Part shown: piece after piece, positions 42,989 to 54,480 of the stretch
Numbering within the stretch: the first letter of the stretch is position 1
How the letters are laid out: every line of letters begins with the position of its first letter
NCBI GenBank assembly: GCA_030267565.1
Contig: BRXU01000003.1
Location: forward strand, 6,795,001 to 6,859,000
DNA: 64,000 nt
From: Pleodorina starrii
Lineage: Eukaryota > Chlorophyta > Chlorophyceae > Chlamydomonadales > Volvocaceae
Reading direction: 5' to 3'
The notes under the pieces: model-generated
Told to the model about the DNA's origin: nothing
The model's input: only the letters and a program-made list of their open reading frames with translations
Databases searched by the model: none
Program-made: the position numbers and the translations under genes

Positions 42989-45900
42989 ATGAAAGGCTTG
43001 TGTTTAGGGCCCTCGTCATGCTGTTTTCTACTACTGATCCTAGCAGCATCAGCGGTAGCCGTGCCTTCACAGGCGGCAATCTCAACCTCCGAAGTAAGAA
43101 AGCAGTTGCAGGGCAAGCTGACGTCTTCGATGACCGGGATTTCGTTAAATGGATTTGCTGCCTGCCTGCTGCTGACGCAGGCAACCCGGCCAGCCTGGCA
43201 ACAGCAGCGGCGCCTCCTCGGCGATGTGAAACAGAACAGTTCCTGCATCTTGAGCAGTTTTACCTGCAAAGTTGACCTCCGTTTTTTCGCCAACCTGACG
43301 GCTGCTCCGACGACCGACATTCAAAAGTGTGTTGGGCTATTTATTGCTTCGCCACATGATGCAGTATCCCTAGGCTATACATGAGTGGTTATTGGTGTAA
43401 CATGAAGCGCCCAGGCGTCGCGTGTGATGTGAAGCGCGCGCCGTTCGACACCCAGCAGGAACCGTTAGCCGGATTGTCTGCTTGTTCGGAATTTGTGCTG
43501 TAGCTGTAACGGTATGTGTGAAACCTGCTGCCGACCGGCGCGAATAGCGTATGTACTTGCCCTGCCATCCAATATTTCGCTTCCCACTGCACGTGCACAT
43601 ACGTGCGTGTGGGATGCGCCGTCCCTCCGCGCTGCTGCACCCTGCACCGCAGGTTGCTGGCACGGAGCATCGCGGACCAGTGCTACCCGGAGGACACCGC
43701 CAATGTCACTGAAAAGGGCTGCCCCCTTCAATCAGACAGCCGCATCTTCCATGCCAGTGTAAGCTGCTGCGCGCGATTTCTTCCAGGCCACTTCAACAGT
43801 GGCCTACTTTCGGCTCAAACAGGGCATACGCACTTTAGGGGGTTTCCAGGGATGGGGATACGCATATTGGGGATACATGAAGGCCTTCGCCCACTAGGAA
43901 GTGCTTGAGAGTTTGGGCGCGTAGCCACTGGTCTGCCTGGTGCTCGATCGATTGATTGTTGGTTTGACTTCTGCCTGACGCAAAGTGGGTGATTGGTAGG
44001 GGCCCAGATTTGGGGGGCCCCTCTGATGGGGGGGCCCCTTCTGATTTGGGACAAACCGAACCGGCCGAACAGCTCTTCGTCTTGGTCTTGTTAGTGTTCC
44101 CCGCACGATGGGTGAACCTCGAATCGGTAAAGGTCAAACAATGATGCGACTGGCATACCTGGAAGGGACGCGCGGGTTACCCGACGGGTATCACCTGAGT
44201 GATGCGACGGATGAAGCCCAGATGCGGCGGGGTGCGTGGGCGGTGTGACCCATCGAAGTCGCAACTGGGCAGCGCGATCGTACCCGCCAATGTGCCAACA
44301 GTCTGCTCCCTTGCTTCACACGCCACGGGTGCTGGCCCGGCGTAATGCTTTCTTCCTATGGTCGCTTCGGCGCTTGACTCCAGCGCCCCTCGCTTCACGC
44401 AACAGTCCGTCGATTGTATCACGCGTTCTTCTCAACCGCGCGCACGTCAGTGCATAACAAACCCATATCCGCCTCGTTTCGAATGCAGTCCTTCGTTGTT
44501 TCGTTCGACTTTTCAGAGTCTTCCGCTGTTGCTGTACGTACGTGCCCACGTGTAGTTGCTCCGGAACTACGTCTACTGCCCCGGTTCGCTGCTGGACCAA
44601 GCCATCACCTGCCTGGAAACCATCACCGAGGGAAGCTGCTCGGCCAACGCAGCGTGCATGTGGACTGACCGCTTCTTCGGAGTGCAGGGCAGTGGTGTCG
44701 GGACGAATGCCAGTACGACAATGATGTCGGCTGTGGACAGCGCCATCTCCAAATCGGTCGGCTGGCTCAAGGGCCCCCACGATACGGATCTGGCCTACAA
44801 CTATTACAGCGAGTCGGGGGTGATGCCCTTCAAGTACTGCGCGGCGAGGTACGTGCGTGTATGCGGACGGGCGGGGCGGGCTTGCCTGGAGTCTGTCGGT
44901 TTGTTGGATGCTCCAATTGTGCTGCTCTGTGGTGCCCTGGATGCTCCGCAGCTCAGTTGCATCACCACCGCCTACTGCTGCTTGGCCCCAGACACCTGCC
45001 TTGCTCCCTTTTACAACCTTCGTTCAGCTCGATGAATCCCGCCATCCATCCGTGCAATGCTGTGGTACCGGTGTATGTTTGTTTGTTCCAGGTGGACAAT
45101 TAACGAGACTGTCCTGGCGTCGCTCTATGACAGCTTCACCGGGTGGCAAAAGGTAGGAGCGAGCGGCACTAATGGCTTGGCAGGGCAGGATACGTTGTTT
45201 GATTGGTGCGGTACAAGCATACATGCGTGCTGCCGACCTCCGCTGACTTCGCATATTACCTTTGCGACATCTGCTGATGTTCCCGTGTTACGTATTTGGA
45301 TGGTCACCGCACGCAGGCTGCGTTTTCGGATTACAACATGCGGACATCTGCTGCGGCGCTGCTGGGGACAGCCGGTCAGGCCATCACCGGCACATGTGCG
45401 GCGGGCAAGCAGCTCACGGACTGGGCCGCCTCCGTTTGCACCAATGCCACCAGCGCGCAGACGTGCCCAGGCCGCCGCAACTCGGTGTATTGCCAGTGGG
45501 ACCCCTCGTTCGGAGTGTGCAAGCCGACCATTCTCTCTGCAGGCGACTCCATTCGGGACCGGTACAGCGACGACCAGTGGATTGGAATGTTGGATAATGC
45601 CACAAACACGTGTCCGTACACTATTGATGCTGCAGCCTGCGCCGCGGGGGGGACCACCTTCACCTATGATACCGCAACGCTCGAGTCCTTCAGCACGCTC
45701 AGGACCTCGTGGTACTACATCGACCCACCACCGCCCAGCCCACCACCGCCCAGCCCACCACCGCCCAGCCCACCGCCGCCCAGCCCACCGCCGCCCAGCC
45801 CACCGCCGCCCCCATCGCCCAGCCCAACGTCGCCCCCGTCGCCCAGCCTACCGCCGCCCCCATCTCCCAGACCACCGCCGCCCCCATCTCCCAGCCCACC

Positions 45901-46006
45901 GTCGCCCGGCTCAGCGTCCGCACTGCGGCTGGGATCCGCGGCGACCCTTCTGCAGGCCGTGATGTTTGCGTTGGTGGCTCTGACGGGTGCCGTCCTGGTA
46001 GCTTAA
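42989..46006 (+). CDS. Paralogue A: Cys-rich secreted protein with proline-rich stalk
   Basis: Six exons, 42989-43093, 43181-43326, 43653-43758, 44556-44848, 45092-45152 and 45317-46006, give 466 residues with consistent phases. The N-terminus (MKGLCLGPSSCCFLLLILAA) is a signal peptide. The middle has many Cys: RSIADQCYPEDTANVTEKGC, NYVYCPGSLLDQAITC, CSANAACMWTDRFFG, then GTAGQAITGTCAAGKQ, CTNATSAQTC and CQWDPSFGVCKP. A run of about 60 residues of SPPPP type follows (45722-45903), and then a hydrophobic C-terminus (LLQAVMFALVALTGAVLVA), which looks like a GPI-attachment signal or a membrane anchor. I do not recognise the family. The layout resembles pherophorins and other volvocine wall glycoproteins, but I see no pherophorin motif. 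The ATG at 42989 was chosen because it begins the signal peptide conserved in B and D. Intron 1 (87 bases) has no stop. Confidence 0.82.
43899..44290 (+). repeat. tRNA-like short interspersed element in intron of paralogue A
   Basis: The third intron of A is about 300 bases longer than the same intron in B and C. The extra sequence begins with AAGTGCTTGAGAGTTTGGG, runs through a tRNA-like head (TAGCCACTGG, then GGTGCTCGATCGA resembling pol III A and B boxes) and ends near GTACCCGCC. The body from about 44130 is similar to the elements at 51905-52166 (minus) and 53030-53250 (plus). Confidence 0.6.
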
Positions 46007-48298
46007 ATTATAAATATAATATAGTGATACGTATAATACCGGCGCTGTGATGAACTGAAATATATAGCGACAATGGGGGCCAGGCTTCCTATGCTTATAT
46101 CCTCCAAAACCCTAAAACCCTAAAAAACCCCAACCCCTGAGGTAGAGCGAGCGAACCCCCTACATACCATATCCTCACTCGCTGTCAGGACTACTGGATC
46201 CCCGCTGGGTGCAGAAGTGCAGTGTTGGTGACGCACGTTGACATTGTGTGTTTCGTGTTGATGATGGCACGACGTGTTTATGCCGTGGGTGATGAAGGGG
46301 TGGGGCGGCGGGGTGGCTGCCATCACCCCTGAAGGCGCTTGACGGGCGCTGCTCCCGCCTCGCTCCCTACCTCATTTTGTGAAGACTTGACCGCGCGGGC
46401 GCGCACTTCGTTGAACGCTACATACCGAAACGCTACCCGACACCGCGTATATTTAGCACGCGGTGTATGCTGAGGTGACCTGTTCACTGCTTGCTTGTCC
46501 AGGTGTTTCTTGTTTTACGTTGGGTTCTTGTACGTTGGGTTCGTTGGGTACGTTGTACGTTGGGTACGTTGGGTTCTTGTTTTACGAAATGGCGAGCTTG
46601 AGCTGCCAACCGAGCTTGAGCTGCCAACCGGCATGAAATGGGGTTGAACTGGAATTAAAGATGTTGCGGTCGCTCGATCGGGGGTGTGCATGCACGCCAC
46701 CGAGCTACTGAAAGGCGAACGGCGGCACAGTGTGCGCGCGCCCCGCACGCACGTGAAGCCCTGCCATGGAACCGGATGAGGGCGCCGCGCGTCCACCCCC
46801 TCCCGCGTCCGCAATTCCCAGACCGACACAACAGGAAACCCCTCAACCTGAACTCCGATGCGGAATAGGGATTGGCGTGCGATGACCACAGCGCCGACTA
46901 GGATAGTCGCTGCCCTCGCAAACGAATGGCAAGGGTACGGTAATTATTTGAATTAATGCTCCGTATGGCAGGGTCCCGCAAAGCGCTTGTAGTGGACCGC
47001 ACCGCATGTTTGCTGTTCTCCTGCTGTGCGGCAGCAGTTGACTACGGGGCCTGTAGGCGTTTGAGTCCCTTAGGGCCCCCAGCTCGTATGGGTTTTGGTT
47101 CATGTATGGGGCACGCACCCCCGCCCACCCATGTGTAATGAACACACACATGTAAATAGCCTTTGGACGGTATACATCCCTTCGCGTGCCAATGCCTTGC
47201 CGCCAACATGGTGCAGACGTGCTTGTAAACAGGCGGTTTGTTAGTTCACATTCGGGTCACCGGCCCGCTGGGGTCGTTGTTCGTGTGTTGGGTTGCCCGC
47301 CTACAAACTGCCCGGCTGGCCACTTCGAACAGCCCCCGATATTTATCAGGCCAGCACCACCACCAGCGTGTGCTTGCTGCAGCAAGTAAGGGTTGACGCT
47401 AGACGGTCGAAAAATACTGGCTCCACTGAGAGCGGGTGCTTTGTTGGCCACTGCAAAGTTCGTGTGGGCGCAACATGGACTTCACAGGCCGCAGTAATAT
47501 AAATAACCAAGTAACTACTTCGGGCGTAGACCCTGGCGTGGTGCGATAAGGAGGTGTGGCAGCCGGCGGGTAGAGGCGGGCGGGGTTACGTTTCTGCGTG
47601 CCTGCCTGCCCATGCGCCGCATTCCCCGGAGCAAATACTTGCCGTACTTCTGACGGGCGTGCATAGCCTATGAGGTCCCTAAGTTAGTTAGCGGCTCCGC
47701 AAGCGCGTCAACACCTGGCATACTGATTCGGATGCGCTCATTTCCATTTCCACAATATGAGTCGCGACAGCGAGTTTCATCATGGTTCGTTCAGCGCGCG
47801 TCCTAGTGCGTAATGGCGGCCTCGGGACCGGAAAACAAACAAGTGCTTCCTTCCTTGCTTGTGACCAATAGCTGTCTCTGCACGAACCCTGCACGTTGGC
47901 TGGGCGGTTAGTCGTTTGGCAAGCCGCTGGCAGGGCTAGCTTACCGGTATTCGTACTTGTGAGGCAGTCAACTGAGAACGGACATGTCTGCACCACTGCA
48001 CGACCTCGCCGAGCTGTGAAGATGGCGAGCCAATGCGACTTGTTACTTATTGCTTCCCGCTCAATAGTTTCGGCATTCTGCCTTCACTATTGATTGGAGC
48101 TTTAAAAGTTGCTCTTACTTCCCACCCGCCCGCCCTATCGAGGTTACCCGCGTCATAGGCCCCGGAGCTCGGCCCAGGTTGCCTCACATGTCACATCGGG
48201 AGCTAGGCGCACGAGCCAGGAGGCGGACGGCAAGCGGGCGATGAATGCGATGATGCCGCACCAGCATACTCGATGGCGTTACAGAGACCCGCTAAGCT
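46007..48298. other. Downstream flank of A; duplicated blocks and short tandem repeats
   Basis: No gene is supported. 46063-46280 is similar to the flank of paralogue C at 61075-61265, and 46670-46850 to 61725-61860. GTACGTTGGGT-type tandem repeats are at 46515-46575. A 20-base unit beginning CGAGCTTGAGCTGCCAACC is repeated twice at 46590-46630. A block near 47057-47130 is similar to 54090-54155 downstream of B. These matches show that the array duplicated with its flanks. Confidence 0.55.
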
Positions 48299-48930
48299 TC
48301 GCTGCGCGCGACACGTCGGCAGGGGTAGCCCTAGGAATCCAGGCGGCCCCGAGCCTGTCAGTGCTCTGAGCGTCGCTGACACAGCGTCCGCGGGTATAGT
48401 TGGTTCCGCTTTTGTTTGGCGTTTCTTGAGTGGGCGTAGAGCCCGCGCGGGTGTTGTTCCCCATCCCGCGGCCCAAGTGCCGCTGTGCCGGTGGTTTCGG
48501 TTGAAGAGAGAGGTTTGCCCCCGCGGGCGCCCGCTTGCCCTGTTTGCTTGGACGGCGCAGAGCGCCAGACCGCGCCACGTGGCGCCTGACCGCGCCGGGT
48601 GGCGCTAGACCGCGCTGCGGCGCTAGTCAGCGCTGAACGGCGCTGTGAGAGCAACTCCACGCTCCTGCAGTAGGCCCGAGGTCCGAGGCAGAGCAGCATT
48701 CCCTCCCTGTTTCAGTCGGCACGGAGCCTGTCCAGTCGCCCTGACCCTGTCCTGTCGCCCTGACCCTGTGTCGTCGGACAACGTCCTAGCTTAGACAGCC
48801 GTGAAGGCTACATGCCATTATATATAATAATAGTAATACGCGTCAAGGCGGTCGGACCTTCCGGCCAGCAGGACGGTGGTGTGGTCGCGGCGGGAAGCGG
48901 GAACAGGCGGGAACAATGTTCGCGTCGCTA
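48299..48930. repeat. Segmental repeat copy 1 (direct; matches 56775-57400)
   Basis: About 600 bases are nearly identical, in the same orientation, to 56775-57400. The match starts at a ACACGTCGGCAGGGGTAGCC junction and runs through GGCGC-rich palindromic short repeats (48560-48645) and the doubled CAGTCGCCCTGACCCTGT unit (48730-48770). Both copies stand upstream of a paralogue (B and C), so this is part of the duplicated unit or a repeat carried with it. No coding function is evident. Confidence 0.8.
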
Positions 48931-48948
48931 TGCAAATATTTGCATAGC

Positions 48949-49132
48949 GTAAGTACGGCGCCCTTGGTGCCATCATACGGACCCAAGTATATTCCAAATA
49001 ATATAGTGGGGTCCGTATGACGTCCTTGGTGCGTGCCATCATACGGAAGCCTCACCTATACCGGTACCGTATTATTAATAATTTAGATAGTTGGATGGGT
49101 CCGTATGGTGGCAGCAAGGGCGCCGCGCTTAC
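48949..49132. mobile_element. Foldback (MITE-like) element, copy 1
   Basis: Terminal inverted repeats of about 38 bases enclose an AT-rich centre. The left arm starts GTAAGTACGGCGCCCTTGGT. The right arm ends AGGGCGCCGCGCTTAC, its complement with few mismatches. Total length is 184 bases. A perfect 24-base palindrome (48926-48949) abuts the left end. There is no coding sequence. The size and structure fit a non-autonomous DNA transposon, but no clear target duplication is seen. Confidence 0.65.
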
Positions 49133-49614
49133 ATTTGGTTTTTGCCAGTTCTGTGGTTTCTTATTGATGAAGATGTATCGATGTTGTATCATAACAGCTG
49201 ATGGTCGGCCAGGACCGCGTGGTTGGCAATGGCGTGCTCGCGCGAAGTTAGCATTCCTAACTTTGATCCGTCGTAAGTGCAGCTCTGCGCTGCCCATCTT
49301 CGTTTTTTTCATGCTTGTTTCGGACTGTGGTAACGGTTTGTTCGCAAAGGTTGGTCTGGCTTCTTACAATTGTTTGGCTGTCACCGCGTGTATGGTTCTC
49401 CACCGACCGATGTTTTGGCACCAAAATTATTTGACAGATACATCACGGCGCGATACGCTTCGTGCATGCTTACAATTGGGCTTGTGCGGGTTGTACGGCG
49501 TGGTTGGCCAGGATGTGTAAATGTTTTGAGATGCTAGGGATAATCATCGATGATGGTCCGAGGTTCTGAATGCTGAGATGCAAGGAGGTTGTATAGCTTT
49601 GCTGTGAACTAGTT

Positions 49615-49935
49615 TTTGAACGAGCTGCTGGCTATAAGTAGCCCCGGGCCCCGGGCCCCGGGCCCCGGGCGGGCCCCGGGCCCCGGGCCCTGCTGGGCCG
49701 GGCGCTTAGGTCCGGACCCTGGGCCGGGCGCTTTGCCGACTTCAACATTCAAGCGCTATAACAATAAAACACTCTTCTTTCACATCAGAATGCCCTTACA
49801 CGCACACAATCACCCTGGATGGGCCTCCTGCCACCCTGCCTGGGCCTCCTGCGCCGATCGGGCCCACGTACGAGCAATCTGTACGCACGCAAGCGCAAGT
49901 GTATATAAACGGCCTGCTGGTCTTGCAGCTGTACA
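49615..49935 (+). promoter_or_regulatory. Promoter region of paralogue B with CCCGGG array and TATA box
   Basis: AACGAGCTGCTGGCTATAAGTAG leads into about 50 bases of GGGCCCC/CCCGGG palindromic units (49640-49690). The block GCGCCGATCGGGCCCACGTA and a TATATAAA at 49902 follow, 150 bases before the start codon. The same order is found before D (63000-63150), where the GGGCCC array is shorter. Confidence 0.65.
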
Positions 49936-50051
49936 CCACCAATTGAAAGACCCCCACCAAGTTAAAAAGAGTGACCTAGTCATTCGAACCAGACGCTCTA
50001 TCTTATTCTAGCAAAGCTGATCTCCTATTTCCATATCCTCGTGTATTTACG

Positions 50052-52878
50052 ATGAACGGCTTGCGTATTGGGCCCTCGTCCTGCTGTTTTCTGTTACTAA
50101 TCCTAGCAGCAACAGCGGTAGCCGTGCCTTTACAGGCGGCAATCGCAACCTCTAGTGTAAGAACGCAGGATTGCAAGCCGCCGTCTGTGCTGACCTACCG
50201 GGATTTCGTTGATTTTTGGATATGCTTCCTGCCTGTCTGCTGCTGGTGCAGGCAACCCGGCACCGGCGCCTCCTCGGCGCTGTGAAGCAAAACAGTTCCT
50301 GCGTCTTCAGCGATTCCACCTGCACAGTTGATCTCCGGTATTTCGCCGACCTGCCGTCGGGTATTATTCCGGAGACCGACATTCACAAGTATGTATCATG
50401 TTGGGCTAATTCTTTCGCCATAGATAGGCTGCAGTATCTATCCCTTGGCTATGCATGGGTGATCAACGAAAGCCGTAGTACTTATTAGGCATAGGTACAT
50501 GCCAAATAAGTACGGGTGCCCGTGCGTCGGTCCCTCCGCGCTGCTGCACCCTGCACCGCAGGTTGCTGGCACGGAGCATCGCGGACCAGTGCTACCCGGA
50601 GGACACCGCCAATGTCACTGAAAAGGGCTGCCCCCTTGATTCATACCGCATCTTCCATGCCAGTGTAAGCTGCTGCAGCGCGCGATTCCGTCCAGCGAGG
50701 CTACCTCGACAAACAAATTACCCGTCATGCTGTGCACGAAACGGTTTGAGCCCGTTTTATTTCAGCTCAAACAGGACATACGGGCTGTGGGGGCTTCCAG
50801 GTTTCAGGCAGGGATGGGGATACGCATGTATGTGGGACATAGTTTGGGCATGTGCAGTACGTACCTGCCTTGTGATCCATGGATGGATGGATAAAGTGGC
50901 AACAGTCTGCTCCCTTTTTTTCACACACGCCAGGGGCGCTGGCCCGGCGTAGTGCTTTCTTCCTATGGATGGGCGCTTCGGCGCCCCTCGCTTCACACGA
51001 CTGTCCGTCCGGTTGTATCGTGTTGTTCTCAACCGCCCGCACGTCAGCCATCCATGACGACTGTGCGTAACAAACCCATATTCGCCATCGTTTCTAATGC
51101 AGTTCTTCGTTGTTGCGGCTAGGTTTCTGAGTCTTCCGCTGCTGATGTACGTGCCCACGTGCAGTTGCTCCGGAACTACGTCTACTGCCCCGGTTCGTTG
51201 CTGGACCAAGCCATCACCTGCCTGGAGACCACAACCGAGGGCAGCTGCTCGGCCAACGCAGCGTGCGTGTGGACTGACCGCTTCTTCGGCGTGTGGGACA
51301 AGGCTACAGGGACCAATGATGCCAGTAGGATAATGATGTCGGCTGTGGACAGAACCATCTCCGAATCAGTCGGTTGGCTTAAGGGCCCCCACGACACGGT
51401 CCTGGCGGACAAATATTACAGCGATTCCGTGGTGATGCCGTTCAAGTACTGCGCGGCGAGGTATGTGCATGTGTACGGGCGGGCGGGGCGGGGCGGGCTT
51501 GCTTGGAGTCTTCCGGTTTTGTTGGGTGGTCGAATAATTGTGCTGCTATGCATGAGCTGTTGTGCTCAGGATGCTCCGCGTACTGTGTTGGCTCGCATCT
51601 GTCAGCTGTTGCTGCTGCTGTTGGCTTGGCCCCAGACGCCGGCCTTGTTCTGCGGCCCCCTACAACAATATTCGTTCGGCTCGATGGATCCCGCCACGCA
51701 TCCATCCGTGCAATGCTGTAAAACCGGTGTATGTTTGTTCCAGGTGGACGATTAACGAGACGGCCCTGGTATCGCTGTACGACGGCTTCAGCGGATGGCA
51801 AAAGGTAAGAGCGGCTCTAATGGCTTGATTGCCAGGGCAGGATACATTGTTTGGTGCGGTGCAATTTATACAAGCATACATGCGTGCTGACGACCCCGTG
51901 GTTCAGCCCACTACCTACCGCGGTGACCGCCTTTTTGACTAAGATGGGTTGCTTCTCCCACCCACTCCGTGTCTGGGCTCCGTCTCACTCAGAACATATC
52001 TGGGTACCCGCACGCATCCTTCCCATAAAGGTCAAATATTTCATTGTTGATCATGTCATGGCTAGGATGTTCTTTCCCACACTAGAGCCCCCAGCCCTCT
52101 GCGAAGGACAGGACCGAACTGACAACCTTACGGTCACCAATTCATTACCCTAACTCTCAGGCACTTCCCATCCATATTAATTTGACATCTTTTAATAATA
52201 TTTTCATGTTATTTGGATGGCTGTCGCACGTAGGTTGCGTTGCCTGATGACACCACCATGCTGAGATCTGCTGCGGCGCTGCTGGGGACAGCCGGTCAGG
52301 CCATCACCGGCACATGTGCGGCGGGCAAGCAGTTCACGGACTGGGCCTCCGTTTGCACCAACGCCGGCAGCAAGGAGACCTGCCCAGGCAGCCTCAACTC
52401 GGTGTCCTGCCAGTGGGACCCCACGTTCGGAGTGTGCAAGCCGTACATTCTGTCTGCAGGCGACTCCATTCGGGACCGGTACAGCTACAACCAATGGATG
52501 CAATTGCTGAACTCTCAAATGATTACTTGTAATTCCACCGCCAACAACGCTGCAGCCTGCGCCGCCGAGGGCGCCACCTTCACCTATGATACCGCAACGC
52601 TCGAGTCCTTCAGCACGCTCAGGACCTCGTGGTACTACAGTGACCCACCATTGCCCCCGCCGCCCAGCCCACCATCGCCCACTTCGTCGCCCGCGCCGTC
52701 CAGCCCACCATCGACCGCGCCGCCCAGCCCACCGCCCAGGCCACTATTGCCTAGACCACCATCGCCCAGCCCACGATCGTCCGGCTCATCAGCATCCGCA
52801 CTGCGGCTCGGGTGGGCGGCTGTCCTTCTGCAGGCCGTGATGTTTGCGCTGGCGGCTCTGACGGGCCATCATCATTAA
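50052..52878 (+). CDS. Paralogue B: Cys-rich secreted protein with proline-rich stalk
   Basis: Six exons, 50052-50156, 50252-50388, 50562-50664, 51165-51460, 51744-51804 and 52234-52878, give 448 residues. The signal peptide begins MNGLRIGPSSCCFLLLIL. The Cys pattern matches A throughout (DQCYPEDTANVTEKGC, NYVYCPGSLLDQAITC, CSANAACVWTDRFFG, GTCAAGKQFTDWASVCTN, CQWDPTFGVCKP). The stalk is shorter and more mixed than in A (PPSP, TSSPAPSS and PPRPLLPRPP segments), and the C-terminus again has LLQAVMFALAALTG. Reading straight through the first 95-base intron would give a stop at 50283-50285, so the donor GTAAGA and the acceptor before GCAACCCGG are needed. The intron before the last exon contains a minus-strand short interspersed element. 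The conserved domain frame suggests a working gene. Confidence 0.82.
51905..52166 (-). repeat. tRNA-like short interspersed element in intron of paralogue B
   Basis: On the minus strand the element starts AAGTGCCTGAGAGTTAGGG, followed by GGTGACCGTAAGGTTGTCAG and TTCGGTCCTG, which resemble a tRNA A box and B box. Its body (51910-52030) is nearly identical, inverted, to 53095-53230 downstream of the gene. It lies wholly inside the intron between 51804 and 52234. Confidence 0.65.
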
Positions 52879-54480
52879 TCATTAATATTATCAGGTGATG
52901 CATATTATCAATTAGCAAATAAGCACGGCGTGCGATGCGCAATCAACTTCGACTCGCAGGGCAAGCCGTACCGGCCAAGGACAGCGCGCGCTACCTAGGG
53001 CAGGTGTACGTACAACAGCAGGTGATCGCATGGCTCTTTAGCCATGTCCCTGTCCCCTGCACTGGTAGAACTCATCACGGTTGAATGTTCAACAATGATG
53101 TGTCTGGCATATCTGGGAAAAGTGCGTGCGGGTACCCAGATGTGATCCGAGTGAGACGGAGCCCAGACACGGAGTGGGTGGGAGAAGCAACCCATCTTAG
53201 TCAAAAAGGCGGTCACCGCGGTAATGGGCTGAAAGTACCCGCCGAAGAGGCATCAGTCTGTTCCCTTAACCCACGCTCGGGCTTACGGTCCAGTGTAAAC
53301 TTTCTTTCTTTTCTTTTCTTTCTTTCTTTCTTTCAGGTGTACGTACGGACCCGACCTGTCTTTTTTGCGCTTGCCGCCAGCACTTGTATGATTCGGCGCG
53401 ATCTGCTTTGTTTGCTCTCAGTGCTACGCTTCATAAGTTCAAATTGTCTTCTGCTGATGTTCGGATGCGGTGCTTCACGACCCAGGTGCGCGCCATTCTG
53501 TTATACGGCTGCTGCCAGGCGTAGGGCCCGTTTGTGCGTGACAGCAGAAGCGCTTGAAAGGGTTTCCTCTGCTCTGGGCGGCGTGTTTGCGGGATGATGC
53601 GGTGCAACTACAAATCTTTTTATGCGGCAAATAGTGGCGGCGGCGAGGCCTGCCCATCGGCTGCTGTTTGCCGGAATGGCACAGCTCCCGTTGCAATACT
53701 ACATGGCCAAACACAGGCTGTGGTCGTAACGTATTTTGAATTTGACACATACACTGGATGGGCATATGCCATTTGCGCGGGCAGCGGCAATCGTGTGGCC
53801 AGCCATCCGCAGTATGCTATGCATGCTAGCGTTTTCACACCACGCGCGGCTCACTGCAATTTTTTGCAGTTTCGGTTGTGCTGTATGGTTGGGCGGTTGC
53901 GGCAAGCAGATCACGAGTTGGCAGAGTTCATGTCCCCAGGACTGAGCGAAAATGCCCCTGCTGTGTTGCGGATGGTCAAATAGAGGTCGAGAAGCATGTC
54001 CTAATGCCGCAACTCAATTGTCCCCTTTGGCCGCTAGTGCCCTCTTCTCCTGCATGTGCGGTTTTCTAATGTCGTGCTTTTAGGCGTTTTGGTGCCTGTG
54101 GGCCCTCGGCTCGTATGGGGTTTTTTGTTCATGAGAGGGGCACGCACCCCCACTCCCCGGACTCCCCCCCCCCCCGCACGCAGCCTGTAAGACTGGCGAG
54201 GTGCCGGTTTGTGCTTCGCACACGCCAGTGTTGGGCCGCAGTGTCTGCGTTGGCCGCTTGGCCCAGTGCCAAGGTTCGCCCCGCCGCTCGCGCAACGCCG
54301 CCGGTCGTCCAGGTGTTCCAGGGAAAGCCGAAGTCATGCAACTCCGAACGTCTCAAGTTCTGCACCCTGCCGCACGCCCGTGAGATAGCACCGCACGGTG
54401 GGCAGATGATCGCACCACGACACAACAACCGAGGCCACAACCAGAGCGCTCTGGCCAGCAACGAAGACCCCTAACACCGC
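52879..54480. other. Downstream flank of B without recognised gene
   Basis: It holds another copy of the short interspersed repeat (53030-53250), a C/T microsatellite (53300-53336) and open frames of up to 130 codons (about 53594-53983) with no motif I recognise. The 54090-54155 part resembles 47057-47130. Confidence 0.45.
53030..53250 (+). repeat. Short interspersed element copy, plus orientation
   Basis: Body and 3' end of the same family as 43899-44290 and 51905-52166, ending near AAGTACCCGCCGA. The tRNA-like head is missing or too diverged to see. With the B intron copy it forms an inverted pair about 1.1 kb apart. Confidence 0.6.

Noticed and set aside
50157..50285. Frameshift mutation in paralogue B after the signal peptide
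   Set aside because: A 95-base intron with good GTAAGA and GCAG borders removes it. The same intron is needed in D and is compatible with A.
53594..53983. 130-codon open frame downstream of paralogue B
   Set aside because: It shows no signal peptide, no family motif and no similarity to other parts of the window. It is a lone open frame of a length found by chance here.
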